Shown here piece by piece: positions 10,904 to 24,194 of a stretch of DNA of 64,000 nucleotides. The translations under genes and the position numbers were made by a program. The stretch spans positions 20,693,501-20,757,500 of the forward strand of contig NC_083390.1 in the NCBI RefSeq assembly GCF_031755915.1. Direction: 5' to 3'. This DNA comes from Ziziphus jujuba (taxonomy: Eukaryota > Streptophyta > Magnoliopsida > Rosales > Rhamnaceae). The notes beneath the pieces were generated by a model. It saw only the letters and a program-made list of their open reading frames with translations. It ran no database searches and had not been told where the DNA came from. Positions within the stretch are counted from its first letter, which is position 1. Every line of letters begins with the position of its first letter.

Positions 10904-13752
10904 TTTTCCAGATTAAATGTGTTTTTGAGTCGTTTAAATCTTGGAGAGCGTACGATCAAAGGTTGTCTTGAAGCTTACTCTTGTAAGTAAAAAAATTTTA
11001 TTTATAGGGTTTGTTGGGAAATATACATGGATTTTTTGGGAACAGGCTTAGTTTTAATTTATCTATTTATTTTTTAAACAATGTTTTTTGTAAGGCAAAC
11101 ACACTGGAACGGACAAAAAGCTATCTCTGAGTTTGGAGAATGAGGTAAAATCAAGAATTGTTTGGTATACTATATGTTTTCTTTGAATATTCTAAAGTTT
11201 TTTAGGTACACTAAATGAATTATCCTTAGATTAAGCCTTTTATTTTTATTTATTTATTATTATTATTATTATTTTTTTTTCATTTATCTGCTTTTGCTTC
11301 AAACAAGTATATGTATGTGTGGAAGTGTTTGGACCTTTGGTATGTAAGATAAGACAAATTGTCTGAACCAGAGTTGAATCTGGTAGTTTCCATTTGTATA
11401 TGCAGATAATTCTCAAAATATGCAATTATTGTTTTCTTTAACTTCATATGTTAAAGTCCCTCCGGGGACAGCCCAGTGGTAAAAACCACTGTTTCCTTGG
11501 ACAATAACTGAGTTCGAATCTCTCCACCCCCAATATCAAAAACTCCATAAAACAAAGCTTTAGACTTAATTGAAAATGACTTTTTATTCTTCATCTTTTC
11601 CAAAATTTTAGCTTTCTTACAATCTTCTCTACTATTAGATGTCAGATTTTGGTGTTATAGAAGTAGTTATCTGTTTCTACATTTTATATACGTTTTGTCA
11701 TTTTTTAAATTGGTTATATCAGATCCTTGATTATCTTGGGAAATCTTCAGACACCGACTCTTCCTCACCAGCTGAACTCCTTTTAAGCAGATCAAGGTGG
11801 TGATTATTATGTCACTAAAATTTTGAAAGAGTGACACTGCAGGTTGTCTGTTATTTTAACTAGTTTTTCTATATGTTCATTCCAGCCGAAAAACACTGGT
11901 CTACCTGGTACTAACACTCTATCACATTTATCCAGACTATGATTTCAGGTATCTGTATCTTATTTTTGCATTGGATGCATTATTGTTTGATGGAGGTCTG
12001 TGTATTTTCAAAAAAAGAGGATTATGGGTAATGCCACTGTCAGCTTATTGGGCGACACGGCAACCCGCTTTATAGTCCTACTTTAATTGCACTTGGGAGT
12101 GTTGTCAAGAGGTTTGACAGACAGTTTGGAAACTGTCGCTCTTGGAGGAGCTGAGAGTTCAAATCTCTCCATTTCCCAACTTTTTTAATTATGGTCGTCT
12201 GTTTTCTTTGTATTTGACATTTCAATCGTGTAGTATCTATTGTTTGCATTGACATGGCTTTTTTAAATTTGCCTCTTTATATTATGAAGTTGTCTACATC
12301 TTTTTGGTTTTCCAGTGCTGTGAACGCTCATCAATTCTTCACAGAAGAAAGCTGGGATGGGTTTAAGCAGATATTTGATACCTATATGTTTGAAGCATCA
12401 AAGGTACTTTGTTATTCTTGTTTTGTTGTGTGAGCTATGCCTTTTTTCCAGTTACACTACATCTGCATAAATTTTCAATTGTACTGAACTTTCGGGACAT
12501 GGGAGAGTCACCTATGCGTCCACCTCCACAAAAGCAGAAAAAGAAAAGGTGGACTTACATCCATTTGATGTTGATTTTGATTAGTTTGAATTCTTTCGCA
12601 ATCACTTTTAAGTGAGAAAAACAGAATTTGAGATTTTTGCATGCGAATCTGCCAGGTGATTCTGTCAAGAGTTTTATATGTTAGGCCTCTTAAATCTGCT
12701 GTTTTCATTATTAAACCTACCGAGCAATCAAACTTGTATAAATTAGGAATTATATAATTTTATTCACCATAAAACGTGAATTCTGTCATTCCTTAGATAA
12801 TTTTGTCTTTAATATGGCATGACAGTACTTTTTGATTTCCTTACTTTTCTCTAAATTGAGATTGTAAAGAAGGATGGGATCTTGTTTATTTCATTTCTGT
12901 AGGATGCAGTTTCTTGATGATATCTTGTTTGTTTCCGTACTGAAGATGTGTGGTTGCTTATTTCTGCAGTTGTACATATATTGTAATGTTATCATGCAAA
13001 ATCTTGATTATCCTATTCTTGTATCAAGTTATTATCGTCTCTTGCTCCCCAAAAGAACATGAAAAAAAAGAAAAGAAGAAAAAAAAGAACACTATAAAGA
13101 ACAGGTTTAAAATGCTGAATTACTGATTGAGCTTTGTTGGACCTTTCAATTGCAGGAATGGATTGAGACAAGCGAGGGAGGCTCCCTGTTGGATGCCTTG
13201 TACAAGGTTCTGGATGAGGTGGGCTCATTATAAAAAAAAATTATAAAAAAAAAAAAAAAAATCATGCTACTCATAAAAAGAGGCAATTTTATGATGAATT
13301 TCTATGTGTTGCAGGTTGTAAAATTGGCAGAATGTGAAATTTATAGTTACAATCCAGACTCCGATGTGGATCCTTTTCTTGAGAGAGGAGCCATGTTAGT
13401 TTTCACATTATCATCTTATTACATGGATTATTATTGATATATCTCATCTTCTAATTTTGGGCTCCTAAGTTTTATTATTATTTTTCATTTCTTTTTTCCA
13501 GATGGTCATTCAATTTCTTCTTCTATAATAGAAAACTTAAGCGAGTTGTGAGTTTCCGTTTCTGCTGTTTAAGGTGGGTTAATATTTAATCTGTTTTTTT
13601 ATGCCGGAAGTTTTCCAAATGGATAACTGCAATTACTTGTTAAGCTTACTCTATTTTGCTCTACTGGCAGTAACATTGTAGCTGATGGATTTCTCATGGA
13701 TGAACTCCGATATGAGGAAGACGAAGAAATATTCAATGACATGGACATATGA
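10741..13752 (+). CDS. MAF1: MAF1, repressor of RNA polymerase III transcription; 10 exons, 224 aa
   Basis: Exons: 10741-10772, 10912-10982, 11095-11144, 11723-11796, 11886-11948, 12316-12403, 13156-13218, 13315-13394, 13502-13573, 13671-13752. The product starts MKFLEYTPLDRLNVFLSRLN and ends in an acidic tail, EDEEIFNDMDI. Conserved MAF1 blocks are visible: the N-terminal MKFLEYTPLD box, TLVYLVLTLYHIYPDYDFSA and the C-terminal WSFNFFFYNRKLKRVVSFR. MAF1 binds Pol III when dephosphorylated under stress and shuts down tRNA and 5S synthesis. The length of 224 aa is what plant MAF1 proteins usually have. Introns are mostly short except between exons 3-4 and 6-7. Two introns contain Pol III-type A/B-box sequences (see separate entries). 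No defect seen. Confidence 0.96.
11455..11560 (+). mobile_element. tRNA-derived SINE-like element in MAF1 intron 3
   Basis: An A-box-like AGCCCAGTGG sits at 11470-11479 and a perfect B-box core GTTCGAATC at 11512-11520, about 40 nt apart, as in tRNA-derived SINE heads. The downstream part is A-rich. Borders and target duplications could not be fixed, so the extent is approximate. Confidence 0.5.
12095..12186 (+). ncRNA. tRNA-Ser-like (class II) sequence with Pol III terminator, in MAF1 intron 5
   Basis: The order of helices resembles a class II tRNA. There is a D-arm-like GTCA/TGAC hairpin (about 12104-12119) and an anticodon-like hairpin GACAG/CTGTC around TTTGGAAA (12120-12137). A variable-arm-like GCTC/GAGC hairpin follows (12138-12151 region), then a perfect T arm GAGAG-TTCAAAT-CTCTC containing B box GTTCAAATC (12147-12155). 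A T6 run at 12181-12186 could end Pol III transcription. The acceptor stem pairs only partly and the anticodon loop is irregular, so it is probably a tRNA pseudogene or SINE head, not a working tRNA. Confidence 0.4.
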
Positions 13753-16700
13753 AGGGAAGACTCTGTTAGTAGTACTGTTAATATGTCAAGACTTGTTGAC
13801 TTCCATCTCTAGCTATGTAACCATATCCGCTGTACCCATATATCTCTTTGGTGGTATAATCTGGTTTAGTATGCTCGCCGTTTCTACACACTCCTGTAGG
13901 TAGGAATGTTGTTTTGTTATGTACAGGTCTAATTTCTCTTTAGGCTTGTGATTATCGTAGTAAAGTTCATAGTTTGTAGGAGAGATTTCTTATATGTATA
14001 ATAAGCCAAAGAATTGTTGTTCCAAAATTCGCATTTGTATGTACTTTAAAAGCTTGACAGCTTTTTGTTTATCTTGAACCCAAGAGAAAACGAAATATGT
14101 AGAATTATTGTTGTTTTTATTATTATTTTTTTTCCCCGAAAGTAAATATGCATGTTTCTGCTAACTCTTCGAATTGCATCTGAACTGTTTAAGATTTGTA
14201 AGTAGAGATTGTGCTGTTTAGGCATTTCAATGCAAATTCGGCAAGAATCATCTTGAAATTTTACAAATGGATTGGTTTATATATTTTGGAGATTGGAGCT
14301 CAGCCCATCAAGGAATAGGTTGGCGGTAAATCCACTGTTGAACTAACCTGAGTTAGCAACACCAATCGACTATCTCAAATTCTCCAATTTAATATTTCTT
14401 TTCATTTTTTATTTTTTTTTAAGAAAAGAAAGTAATACACTTTTTTTCTTTTTTATGATAGATTACATTCACACGCACAAAAATCGTTGCAGGTCCCTCC
14501 AGCAAATCTTTTGTTTCCGAGTACTATCAAAACCAATCGATTTCATCACCCAAAAAAAAAAAAAAAAAAAAAAAAGAGTCAATTTCACCACTATAATGAT
14601 GTATCTGGTGGTTTAGTATATTTTCAAAATTCAAGAGAATGGATACTGATTTTCTAAAATTCTTTGAATAATCAATCTTCTTTCCAGCTGGAAAGCCTAA
14701 ACCAATAGTTTATATCTGATAAATCAAACAAAACCCATTTCCCAAAAGATAGGGATTATTGTCAAAATAGCTACGTGGTGGAGTATAGGATTTGGTGCAG
14801 TATTCAAATATGAAAATTTGCGACACTTGTTGCTTTGTCCTTGCTCTTGCAGCTTATATATATATTTTAAAACACGACAAAATCTTTAAGTGATCTCACC
14901 TAATCATCCTTCACGTTATTATGATTCTTCCACATGTATTCTAACATCGAAGCCCTAATTTTGTTACGCTTCTTTCAATCATTGAATAGGATAACACTGT
15001 TCTATTGTGTTTCTTTTTATTTATTATTATTATTTTTTTTATCTTTTATTATTTTTCCTTATGTGTCTTGACTTGCCATTCCATTTTTAAAAGGATAGCA
15101 TTATGGTTCTTTTTCTTCAGCTTTAACTAGTTCATTTGCATTAAGTGGGACAAGTTTGGTACACAGTACCATTGGAGCTGTTGATTTGGGGTCATGCTAA
15201 AGCAACATGGAAATTAACCTGTTTTAAGGTGTGATTATAAGATTGAAATTCCAATGGAAGAAAGTAGTAAAAACGATTAGGAAGATTAAGTAATGTTAAA
15301 TTACATGGATTAGTAACTAATTCTTTTTTTAATACAAATTAAAGTCTGTTCTTCAATAGTGATTTTATGACCAAAAAAACCTAGTGGGGAAGTCATTTTT
15401 TATCTAACAAAGGATTAGAATTGAACTTCGAATCCTATACCAAAAAAAAAAAAAAAAAAAAAAGAATGTTCTATAAATCTTTTAAATCCACCTTATGAAA
15501 AGGTAGACAGGCAATATCTAAACCCATATTAATACGAAAATTTAAAGTAGTTAAAAAATATAGCAAGGTTAGTAGCCAGAAGACAAACTTCACTCAAATC
15601 ATTATAGTTCTGAAACCCGTGAGATCCAATAGTCCTTATTTTAACTTAAAAAAAAAAAATCATAAAAGTGTAAAAGAAATGATGGTGGCGAGGGGCATTG
15701 AAGTACGCTTCTTAAATGATTAAGAATGAAAACAGGCGAAAGACAATATATAATATTAATTTCTACCTCCACTTTTTGGTACAAATCAACAAGTGTGCCA
15801 TCCAAGCTGGCTACTTTTATATAAGCATGGTAACTGTTAGGCAGACATAATATAAAGTTAGTAGATTACGAAAACAAAATTAATTTGAGTCATATTCCGG
15901 TCTTCAAATCAGCTAATTACTAATAATTGCTGTGTAATCTTCATTCGTTCAAGAAGATAATTAAGTGGATAACATTTGAGCGACATCGAAGAATCCATCT
16001 AATAAGTAGACACATAAATATGTATAATATTAAATTTGTATCGATATAAATCTTCTATCACTAGATATTAATTAAGCGGATAACATTTTTGCTGATACAA
16101 ATCTTCTATCTTCATATCAATATAAATAATGTTAAAATTATTAATTTTGTATCTATGACTGAATCAACTTCTTAAGTGTTAAATTTTATCAAAGCAAATT
16201 ACCAATTAAAAATCTGTTTGTAGGCCCAGCTATTAAAATAGCTTGACTAAACGTGGTAACTTACCTGAGTTTAGAGCAATAGTAGATTTAAAATATAGCA
16301 TATAATGCATAGCATTTTGGGTTGTTGTGAGATTTACTAGCATGTACAACAAAAAATATGGGCTCCATAATTAAATTCTTCATATATATAGTATTACACT
16401 ATTTTCTTTTAGACAAAAATTCTACTTGAAAAACCACTAAAATCCACTTTTTTAAAAGTAGATAAAGGTTAAGCTAGTTAACAATAGTAATACCTAGTGA
16501 TAAATTACTTTGATGTACTACTGCTTTTTTCCATCACTTTTAAAATAAGAAGTGCTCTGATCACTCTCTGTTGACTTCTTCCAAGCAAATTAAAGAACTA
16601 ATATTCACCAAAAACAAAATTTTAAACAAATAAAAACCAAAAGTTATAGATCCTTGTAGCAGAAAAGCTTTGTAACAGAAGATTGGACAAAGTTAATTTA

Positions 16701-19700
16701 GGTTATAATTAGATGATCTTCACGGAAAATGAAACTTACGTTCAATTATTATTATTTATGCTTAAAAGGAAAGATTACAGTCGAAAGCACTTCACACTTT
16801 TAAAACAAAAATAATTTCGCAAACAGTAAATTAACTATTTCACGAAACATTTGGAGTATATATCTATAAATGAATAAAAAAAGCTTGAAAGCATATATTT
16901 TATTGTAATCACAAAATCAAAGAGACAAGTGGAAGAAGGAGGAGCAAATAATGTAGCTTTCCTTCGATTTCAAAGATTCGATCTTTCTGTCATTCTTCTC
17001 AAATAAAAGATTCCCTTTTCTTGGATTCTGTATTTCTTGACGCCCAAACACTTTTGCTATGCATTGAAAAATAAAGAAACCAACTTTAGTACGAAAACCA
17101 CCATTATTGTTGCACATTGTGTTTCAAATATAAAATATAATATGTGAATATATGTAAATATATGTGGATAATTTAATATAAAATAAATAAAATTAAATAT
17201 AAAATAATTAAAATATTATAGAATTTGTAGATTTTTGAAATTGATCTGCTTTCTACAAAGGTTAATCGAGGTTTATGTGATACTATAGTGTTCTTAAGAC
17301 GTTTTACGGCTACCTGTGCAGAAGTTTTATAGTGAACGTCTCCTAGGATATAACGGCTGCAAAAACTTTCAGATTCAGTACCTCTGAAACTTTTGTCTTC
17401 GAACTATCTGAGTACCTTCCTTTTATCACTGTTTTTTGTTCTTTCTCGTTCAACTCCAAAAAAACTTTTTTTTTAACTTATTTTTCTGTAAAAAAACTAA
17501 TGGAAACGTTATCAAAGAACGTGTAAGTAACCAACTCTAAACAATAAAGAATTGTAAAGCCTTTAAACTCTCAACTTCCCAAATTTAAAAATCTTTTTAT
17601 TTTATTCAAAAATAATATTTTTCTAAAACAGAAACAAACAAAAACCCAAAATCTTTTGAGGTTCAAATCATTCACATATACATGGGTTCAAATTTTAACA
17701 CACTAGGCGACATGATGCTAGGCACAAGTTATAGCAGTCATTATAAAAGAGCAAAAGATGTCACTGATCATTATGAACTTTGATCAATTTTGCTATTTCG
17801 AAATCCATTTTGATGAGTTATGAAACTTATTGGCTCTGCAAATAATTTAGTATTCTATTAAAGCTCCCTTACATGATCTCTTACTGGCTTTTGAAATTCT
17901 CAATAATATTATTTTTGTACACGTTTTTCAAGATGGGTCTAATTATGGTTTCAAATGTACGTTCAAAAGTCATTAAGTTCCTCAGGTAGTACATATGTGC
18001 TCACAATTGATGATTTTCAGGTAAGTACTATAAAAATGGAATAATAAATAGACAATATTATAGTATTAGTATTATTATCATCAAAGCAGATGTTTTGAAC
18101 CATAACCTCATAAATAAGTATAGTTGTAATGGGCATAACAATTGAACCAATTGATCGCATAAGTGTGTGTATATATATATATATATATATATTTTGAAAG
18201 GAAACTTTTAAAACTTCAAGCTACAAACTTAAATACTGTCAGTCCAAAGAAAATAAACATAAATAGTGAATGTAAAAGCTACTTGCCAACTAAGAAAAAA
18301 AAAAAAAAAATCAATCAAAGATAGGTGCTAAAGGATTTGTTTGAAATTTGAGAAGCATAGCCAATAAAGTTGGTGTAATTGTTATCAGGGACAAAGACAT
18401 AGAGGCTAAAAATTTCATTAGTCCTCCACTCCTAAATCCAATTATTTGCCAAATTCACCTCACCAATTAACACTGTAGCAGACTTTCAGTAAATAATCAA
18501 ATGGTCAAAATTTATAAGAACAGAATATTCAATAATTTAGAGCGTAAAATATGTCGATTCGAACTGTTTCGATTCGAACTATTTTAAGTGTCGTTTTAAT
18601 TTTGCTACCACTTCATCACTTTGTTTGATTACCAATTACCGGCCACAAACAATTTGTCAACACTGTTAATGAGATTGATTATTTTAAACTTAAAAAGTGT
18701 GACTCATCAAAATATTCTCTATCAAGATATTTTTCAAAAGAAAAAACTAGATAAATAAAAAATTATTAATTATTATTAATTTTAAACTATATATATAATT
18801 AAATTAAAGACCGGTTAGATAATGATTTTTGGCTTAAATGTCTATGGAATCAAATAAATTAAAAGTCCTTTCAACCTTTGTACTACATTGATAACAATTC
18901 ATAAAACCATTAAAGATGCTATAGATCTTGAAATTACTTTTTTTAATCGTGATTGTTTCCCTTCATAGAAATATTATTAAAACTTCCAATCATAATTATA
19001 AGTAATACTTGGTAACAAAAATTTCTGTACTAAAGTTTGCAATGATATTGGTAATATTATATGTGCCATGTGCATTAATAAAATATTTATATCAAAGTTA
19101 AATATACACATGGACATAGAGGTATAACAGTATATAGAATTAAACGTTTTACTTTCAAAAAGACAGATTCAAGGGAGATTTTTATTTATTTATTTTTTTT
19201 TTGTTTCACTCCCGATACATTTGATTCACCGATGCCCATTAATATATACATGGTGTTTGGCCCAAAATTCAAAATTCGATATCAATCGAAATATCGAAAG
19301 TTTAAAATACAAAAATATCTATAAAAATATTGAAAATTATTGAATATCAATAAAAAATTATAAAAAAATTATGAAAATTGATTTTAAAAAATGAAAATTT
19401 TTATTAAAATTTTATAATTAATTTATTAAATCAATTAATTATTGAATTAGATTTTATATTTTTCTTAGTCAATAAATTTATAGTAAGCATTAATGGTCAT
19501 AAATATAATATTATCAATAAAAAATATAACAAATACATATTTGATAAAAATATTTAGTAATAAAAATATATAAAATAATTATTACAATTATATTATATTT
19601 CATAAAATATTAACTCAATACCACATAGAGAAGAGAACTTCTTGATAGTTGAAATTATTGATCTCTTCCTCATCTTTATTTTGAGTTGTGAAATATAGGA

Positions 19701-19800
19701 AGTAATTATTAAAAGTTGTATCTTTTTAATAAATTTGTATGTAATTATTAATATGTAACCATATGAATCTTATATTAAATGTGGCTGTTATAATTGATAA
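13753..19800. other. Gene-poor AT-rich region (left part)
   Basis: No gene recognised in about 6 kb downstream of MAF1. It contains poly(A) tracts (14551-14574, 15442-15463), a SINE-like fragment (see 15370-15463) and an imperfect internal repeat at about 15958-16130 (a shared segment AATTAAG-GGATAACATTT). A GC-richer stretch at about 17230-17420 remains unexplained. Confidence 0.5.
15370..15463 (+). mobile_element. SINE-like poly(A)-tailed fragment
   Basis: A-box-like CCTAGTGGGG (15380-15389), B-box-like CTTCGAATCC (15426-15435) and then a run of 22 A (15442-15463). The layout of Pol III boxes followed by a poly(A) tail suggests a short tRNA-derived SINE. No target duplication was identified. 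Confidence 0.35.
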
Positions 19801-19904
19801 TCGTTATATGATATTTGTGTATGTAATTATTAATATGCAACCATATGAATCTTATATTAAATGTGGCTATTATGTAACATCCCACATCGGTTGGAAAGGA
19901 GAAC
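19741..19904. repeat. 82-bp tandem duplication, second copy split by a solo LTR
   Basis: The segment beginning GTAATTATTAATATG at 19741 recurs at 19823, an offset of 82 bp. The second copy runs to 19872, is interrupted by the LTR at 19873-20053 and resumes at 20054 with TAATTGATAATCG. The first copy shows the uninterrupted arrangement. Confidence 0.85.
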
Positions 19905-20053
19905 AAAGCATGCCATATAAGTGGGTGTGGATACCCTTCCCTTGCGAGGCCTTTTCCTGTGACCCACCGTTGTAATGGGGTCGGGAAGAGCAAAACCGTG
20001 CGGGCCCGGTCCAAAACGGACAATATCGCATACGGGTGGTCTGGGCTGTTACA
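19873..20053. mobile_element. Solo LTR / TRIM-type LTR with TATTA target duplication
   Basis: The element begins TGTAACATCCCACATCG and ends GGGCTGTTACA, giving terminal TG...CA with a 6-bp inverted TGTAAC/GTTACA. It is flanked by TATTA at 19868-19872 and 20054-20058. It is 181 bp, GC-richer than its surroundings and contains a TATAAG-type box. The end sequence TGTAACATCCCACATCG is familiar from short repeats widespread in eudicot genomes. No internal region or second LTR is present, so this is a solo LTR. Confidence 0.8.
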
Positions 20054-21710
20054 TATTATAATTGATAATCGTTATATGATATTTGTAGACTGTATACAAA
20101 TTTATTATCTTCTGATAGTTGAATTTAAAATGATACACATGAGTTACTATTATGACATTCCATAAATATTCATCAACATTCCATTAATTCATTTAGCCAT
20201 ATGTTTATAGAATATATTTCTTATATGTATTTATAATATTCATCTACTTTATAATATTTATTATTTATTTCACATGTACATTTGTATTTTTGTCTATATT
20301 ATAATTTATATATACTTTAAAATATTTACAAAAATATTAAATTTATTATAGTAAAAAAAAATGGATAAGTAGAAAGTTAAACATCATTAATATCTATTAA
20401 TCTTTTTGATAATTTTTTTTAAAAAAATTAAATTTAATAAAAATTTTCATAAAAATTTTGGAAATTTCATGAATGTTTTGAAAATTTTTATAGAAATTAT
20501 GGATTTTTTTAACAAAATTACTAAGGAAATGACGTGAATATTTGATAAAAATTTCTATAGAAATTTTGTGAAAATATCGAAAATTTGGATAAAAATTTTG
20601 AAAATTTTATCCGTTTTCACTTGGATCTAAATTTCCTATCCACCTCACGGAAAAACAAAAATATCAGTGAAACATCATGGAAATTTTCAATTTTTGAAAC
20701 CTTGGTTTGGCCTAATGCATATATTTACCATCATCCAATCATCGTTATTTTTTTTTATCCTTCAAAAAGAAAACAAAAAAATTCCACTAAACAGTAATTA
20801 GATCAAAGGCAAATTAATGCACCAAAAGAAATTCAGCAGCTAGGGAAGCCAGGAAGAGAGAGAGACGTTTGGCTTCATCAAATCCCAACAGATGGGTTTG
20901 AAAAATGAAAACCAATTCATTATTTGATATGTTCTTTGTCCAGCTCACCACTTTTAGCGGCGAGGTTTCACAAATTATTATGACCAAGATTTTGGTACAT
21001 TTGACTTTAGAAGCTTTTGATGTTTTCATCAGCTGGCCGCATGTATACTTAAATAAGTGAATGCTAGCTATTCAAGCATAAAAATTATTAAAAAAAAAAA
21101 AGAAAAAAAGAAAAAAAAAAGTGAATGCTAGCTAGCTAGTTTGGACAGCTTTTTATTATTCAATTCAATTACTTAAAAAAATAATAATAAAATTCATAGT
21201 AAACAAACTAACTATGGTATAATTTATGCAGTTTTAATCATGTGAAATTATTCTCTCTTTAATTCTAGTCCTGACCTTTGATTAAATGAAATGATGCCGA
21301 TCTACTCCAAATTATATATATATATATATATATATAATAAATTAACTCCATCCGTCGTTAGCCAAGAATAAATTAACCATGTACGTGTACCTGGGTCGGC
21401 TTGTAAATTTTTTCAAAATTATGGAGTTAATTAATTCTGCGAGTTTGGCTTTTGTATTTGACTATAAACATAAATGCATATTATATAGAGTATTAAATAC
21501 ATGATAAAAAATAAAAAGTAAATAAAATAATATTAAAAAGTTTTAAGACACCAAATATGCGACACATGTAACCTAACTTTGGTTAATTTCATGAGACTAT
21601 TATACACACGTCACTATAAATGGCATATGAGGAAAGATCATGATCAAAGTTTGTTTTATAAATATAAGAAAACTAATAGGTAGAGCCTAACTTCATCAGC
21701 TTGAACAAAC

Positions 21711-22357
21711 ATGGCTTTGTCTATGCAAGCTGTCTTCAGCTTAAACCGGTCTTTTTGCAGGCGTAGAATTCTCAAGCATCCCCAAGTGAGATCCCAATTC
21801 AAGGATGATCATCAAGGTACTTTTTAAAGAAAAAAAAAAATTGTGGCAATTAAATTAAGTTTTATACATTTTATTTTGATTTTCTTTTGCTTTCCAAACA
21901 GAATCTAGTTATGGTTTTTTCAATTCCCTCATCATCACAAGAATTCTTATTCAACTTTTTATAATTTTAAAATTTCATAAATTTTACATAATTCTTATCA
22001 TGTAATTTAATTATTATTATTATTATAATTATTATCATCATCATCATCATTATTATTATTTTGTTCACAGGAAAGTGGGCAAATAATAACATTGTGGATG
22101 CGAATTTGAGAGTTCTAACAGAAAGAATAAAGGAATTGAGGACAAAGGACAGCTTGAACAAATGCATGATGTTGAGGAATATAGGGTGGAATTATAAGTA
22201 TAATTATGGTAAAAAAACTAAGGGCTCAATCGGCGGTTTAGTGGCTGAATCCTTAGTGTTCATGGGTTTTGCAAGTGGTGTACTTGGGCTTGTTTTTCTT
22301 GGAGGCACTCTTTGTATCTGCTTAGTTTTCCTCATTGTTCAGCTCACGGCCAAATGA
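21711..22357 (+). CDS. Small uncharacterised plant membrane protein, 2 exons, 130 aa
   Basis: Exons 21711-21816 and 22071-22357 join in phase 1. A TATAAA lies about 95 bp upstream of the ATG (21615-21620). The first about 35 residues are basic and Ser/Arg-rich (MALSMQAVFSLNRSFCRRR), like a plastid or mitochondrial transit peptide. A charged, probably helical segment follows (DANLRVLTERIKELR). The last about 40 residues are hydrophobic and glycine-rich (GLVAESLVFMGFASGVLGL onward), enough for one or two membrane spans. I recall similar short plant proteins with a VDAN-RVL-ERI-E motif and a C-terminal membrane segment, but none with a known function. Organelle targeting is inference; the gene call itself is well supported by splice junctions and composition. 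Confidence 0.7.
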
Positions 22358-23723
22358 AGATTAGTATACTGACTTGATTAAGGTATTTTTTGTGAATATT
22401 ATTATAATAGGTGTTTGTCTATTCTATATATGCTTGCTCTTTTATATATGTATTATGGTAACTATATTTATGGGTTTGTGTTCGTTATAGAGATATTTAT
22501 GAGGTGGGAGAGATTTTGTACCCACCAATGGATGTTAGAAGCGCAATGGAGATAAAAATCCACCACTTTTCATTTGAAAGCTGGCTGATCAATTACCCCA
22601 GTAAATAATACTACGAAGTTTAGTAATTGTGATGGTATTGAATTTTCTACCTAATTATAATAAGATTCATCATTCCTGTTTTTAATCAACAATCACCACA
22701 AAAAAAAATTAAAAGAATAATTTTAAAAAAATAACATCGATCACAATGCTAAAAGATATATGCCCTTAAGAAGCAATGACTTATAATTTCTGCATCCTGA
22801 AATGCATGTATATTTTTAATTTTTAAGCTATTTTTCATTATTTTAAAGAGTGATTTATTATTTTACTTCATTTTTTATAATGAATCTACGATTATAATTT
22901 AGTATAGGGATTGGTAAGAAAGACATAATTAATATAATAAATGAAAGCACATCTGCAGTAATGGCTTATATGTATAAATTATAATATTTAAAAAAAGAAG
23001 GATGTAAATATATATAGTTGTTCGTTTGTAAATCTTCCCAAAATAATTTTAAAAAAAAAATAATAATAAAATGAAGATGATATAATGATCAGCAAAATAA
23101 AATGTCATGTCACTCGTTATTATTGGGAATTGTTGCGAAAGATATATTATACACATAGACATGCTTTTCAGTGGACTCCCAGTTTTATGTGCCTAATGGT
23201 AGAGTACTAAAATTGATTTCTTGATTCTTGAATTCACTACTTATAAGTGAATATTAAAAGAATTGAGTTTTATGTTTATTTATTTATTTTTATTGACATT
23301 GAGTAGGATGATCACAACAATTTGGCCTGAAAAAAAGAATTATAAGCTTTTATTATTATTATTTTTAACCAGAGCAGTGCGCAATTAAATATCATCAGAT
23401 TTATTAACTATAATATGTTATATGCACTTTCAAAAAAAAAAAAAAAAAAATTGATAGGTTATATGCATGCCACCTAATTAACCAACTTCCAAATTTGGGA
23501 GCAAAATTACATCGTCCAAAATTACAAAATTTATCACATAGTATAGATCCCATGTAAAGATTTCACAGACAAATGTTTGTATTTAAGGACTATGTATTTT
23601 CTTGTTTAAATGATTTCTTGTACTTAGTTTGGTCTCCTAGCCCCCACCACTCACAAAAAGAAATATAATAATAATCATCTTCCTTGGCCAACATATATTT
23701 CTGTCTAATGTCTCCAGACACAC

Positions 23724-23754
<31 letters not shown>

Positions 23755-24156
23755 TATTTAGTACTGCGGTAAAAAAAAATTGGTTATTAATTGAATTCAT
23801 TAGTATTTACTCTTTTTTGGTAAATAATTCATTGGTATTTACTCTTAACTAGAAAAGACAGTTTCATAACAGTGATTCGTTAGTTTCGACAGCATTGACT
23901 TTTCTAAGCCCAAAAATGACCATTGCAGCACGGGTTATGATTGGAGCTTAAATTAAAATTCATGGAAAGAAAAAAAAAAGAAAAAAAGAAAAAAAGTTGT
24001 ATAAAATATTTACTCCGTTGATTTTATTATTACTTTTTTTCCTCAAGTTGTGAATTTCACAGCTAATGTGACACTTTCTGATTGGTTCCAAAGAAAAAAA
24101 ATAAAAAAATAAAAACTTCTGTTACAACATATATGAGTTTTACAGTCTATTTTAAT

Positions 24157-24194
<38 letters not shown>

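Larger units (their letters stand above)
19260..20710. repeat. Possible large AT-rich non-autonomous element
   Basis: The segment is dominated by diverged motifs of the type GAAAATTTTT-ATAAAAATTTT on both strands. It has loosely similar, inverted-looking ends near 19260-19310 and 20640-20705. It could be a MITE-like or foldback element interrupted by an 82-bp duplication and a solo LTR. Borders and target duplications are not clear. Confidence 0.25.

Noticed and set aside
12095..12177. Functional tRNA-Ser gene
   Set aside because: T arm and terminator are good, but the acceptor stem has several mismatches and the anticodon loop is irregular; called tRNA-like only.
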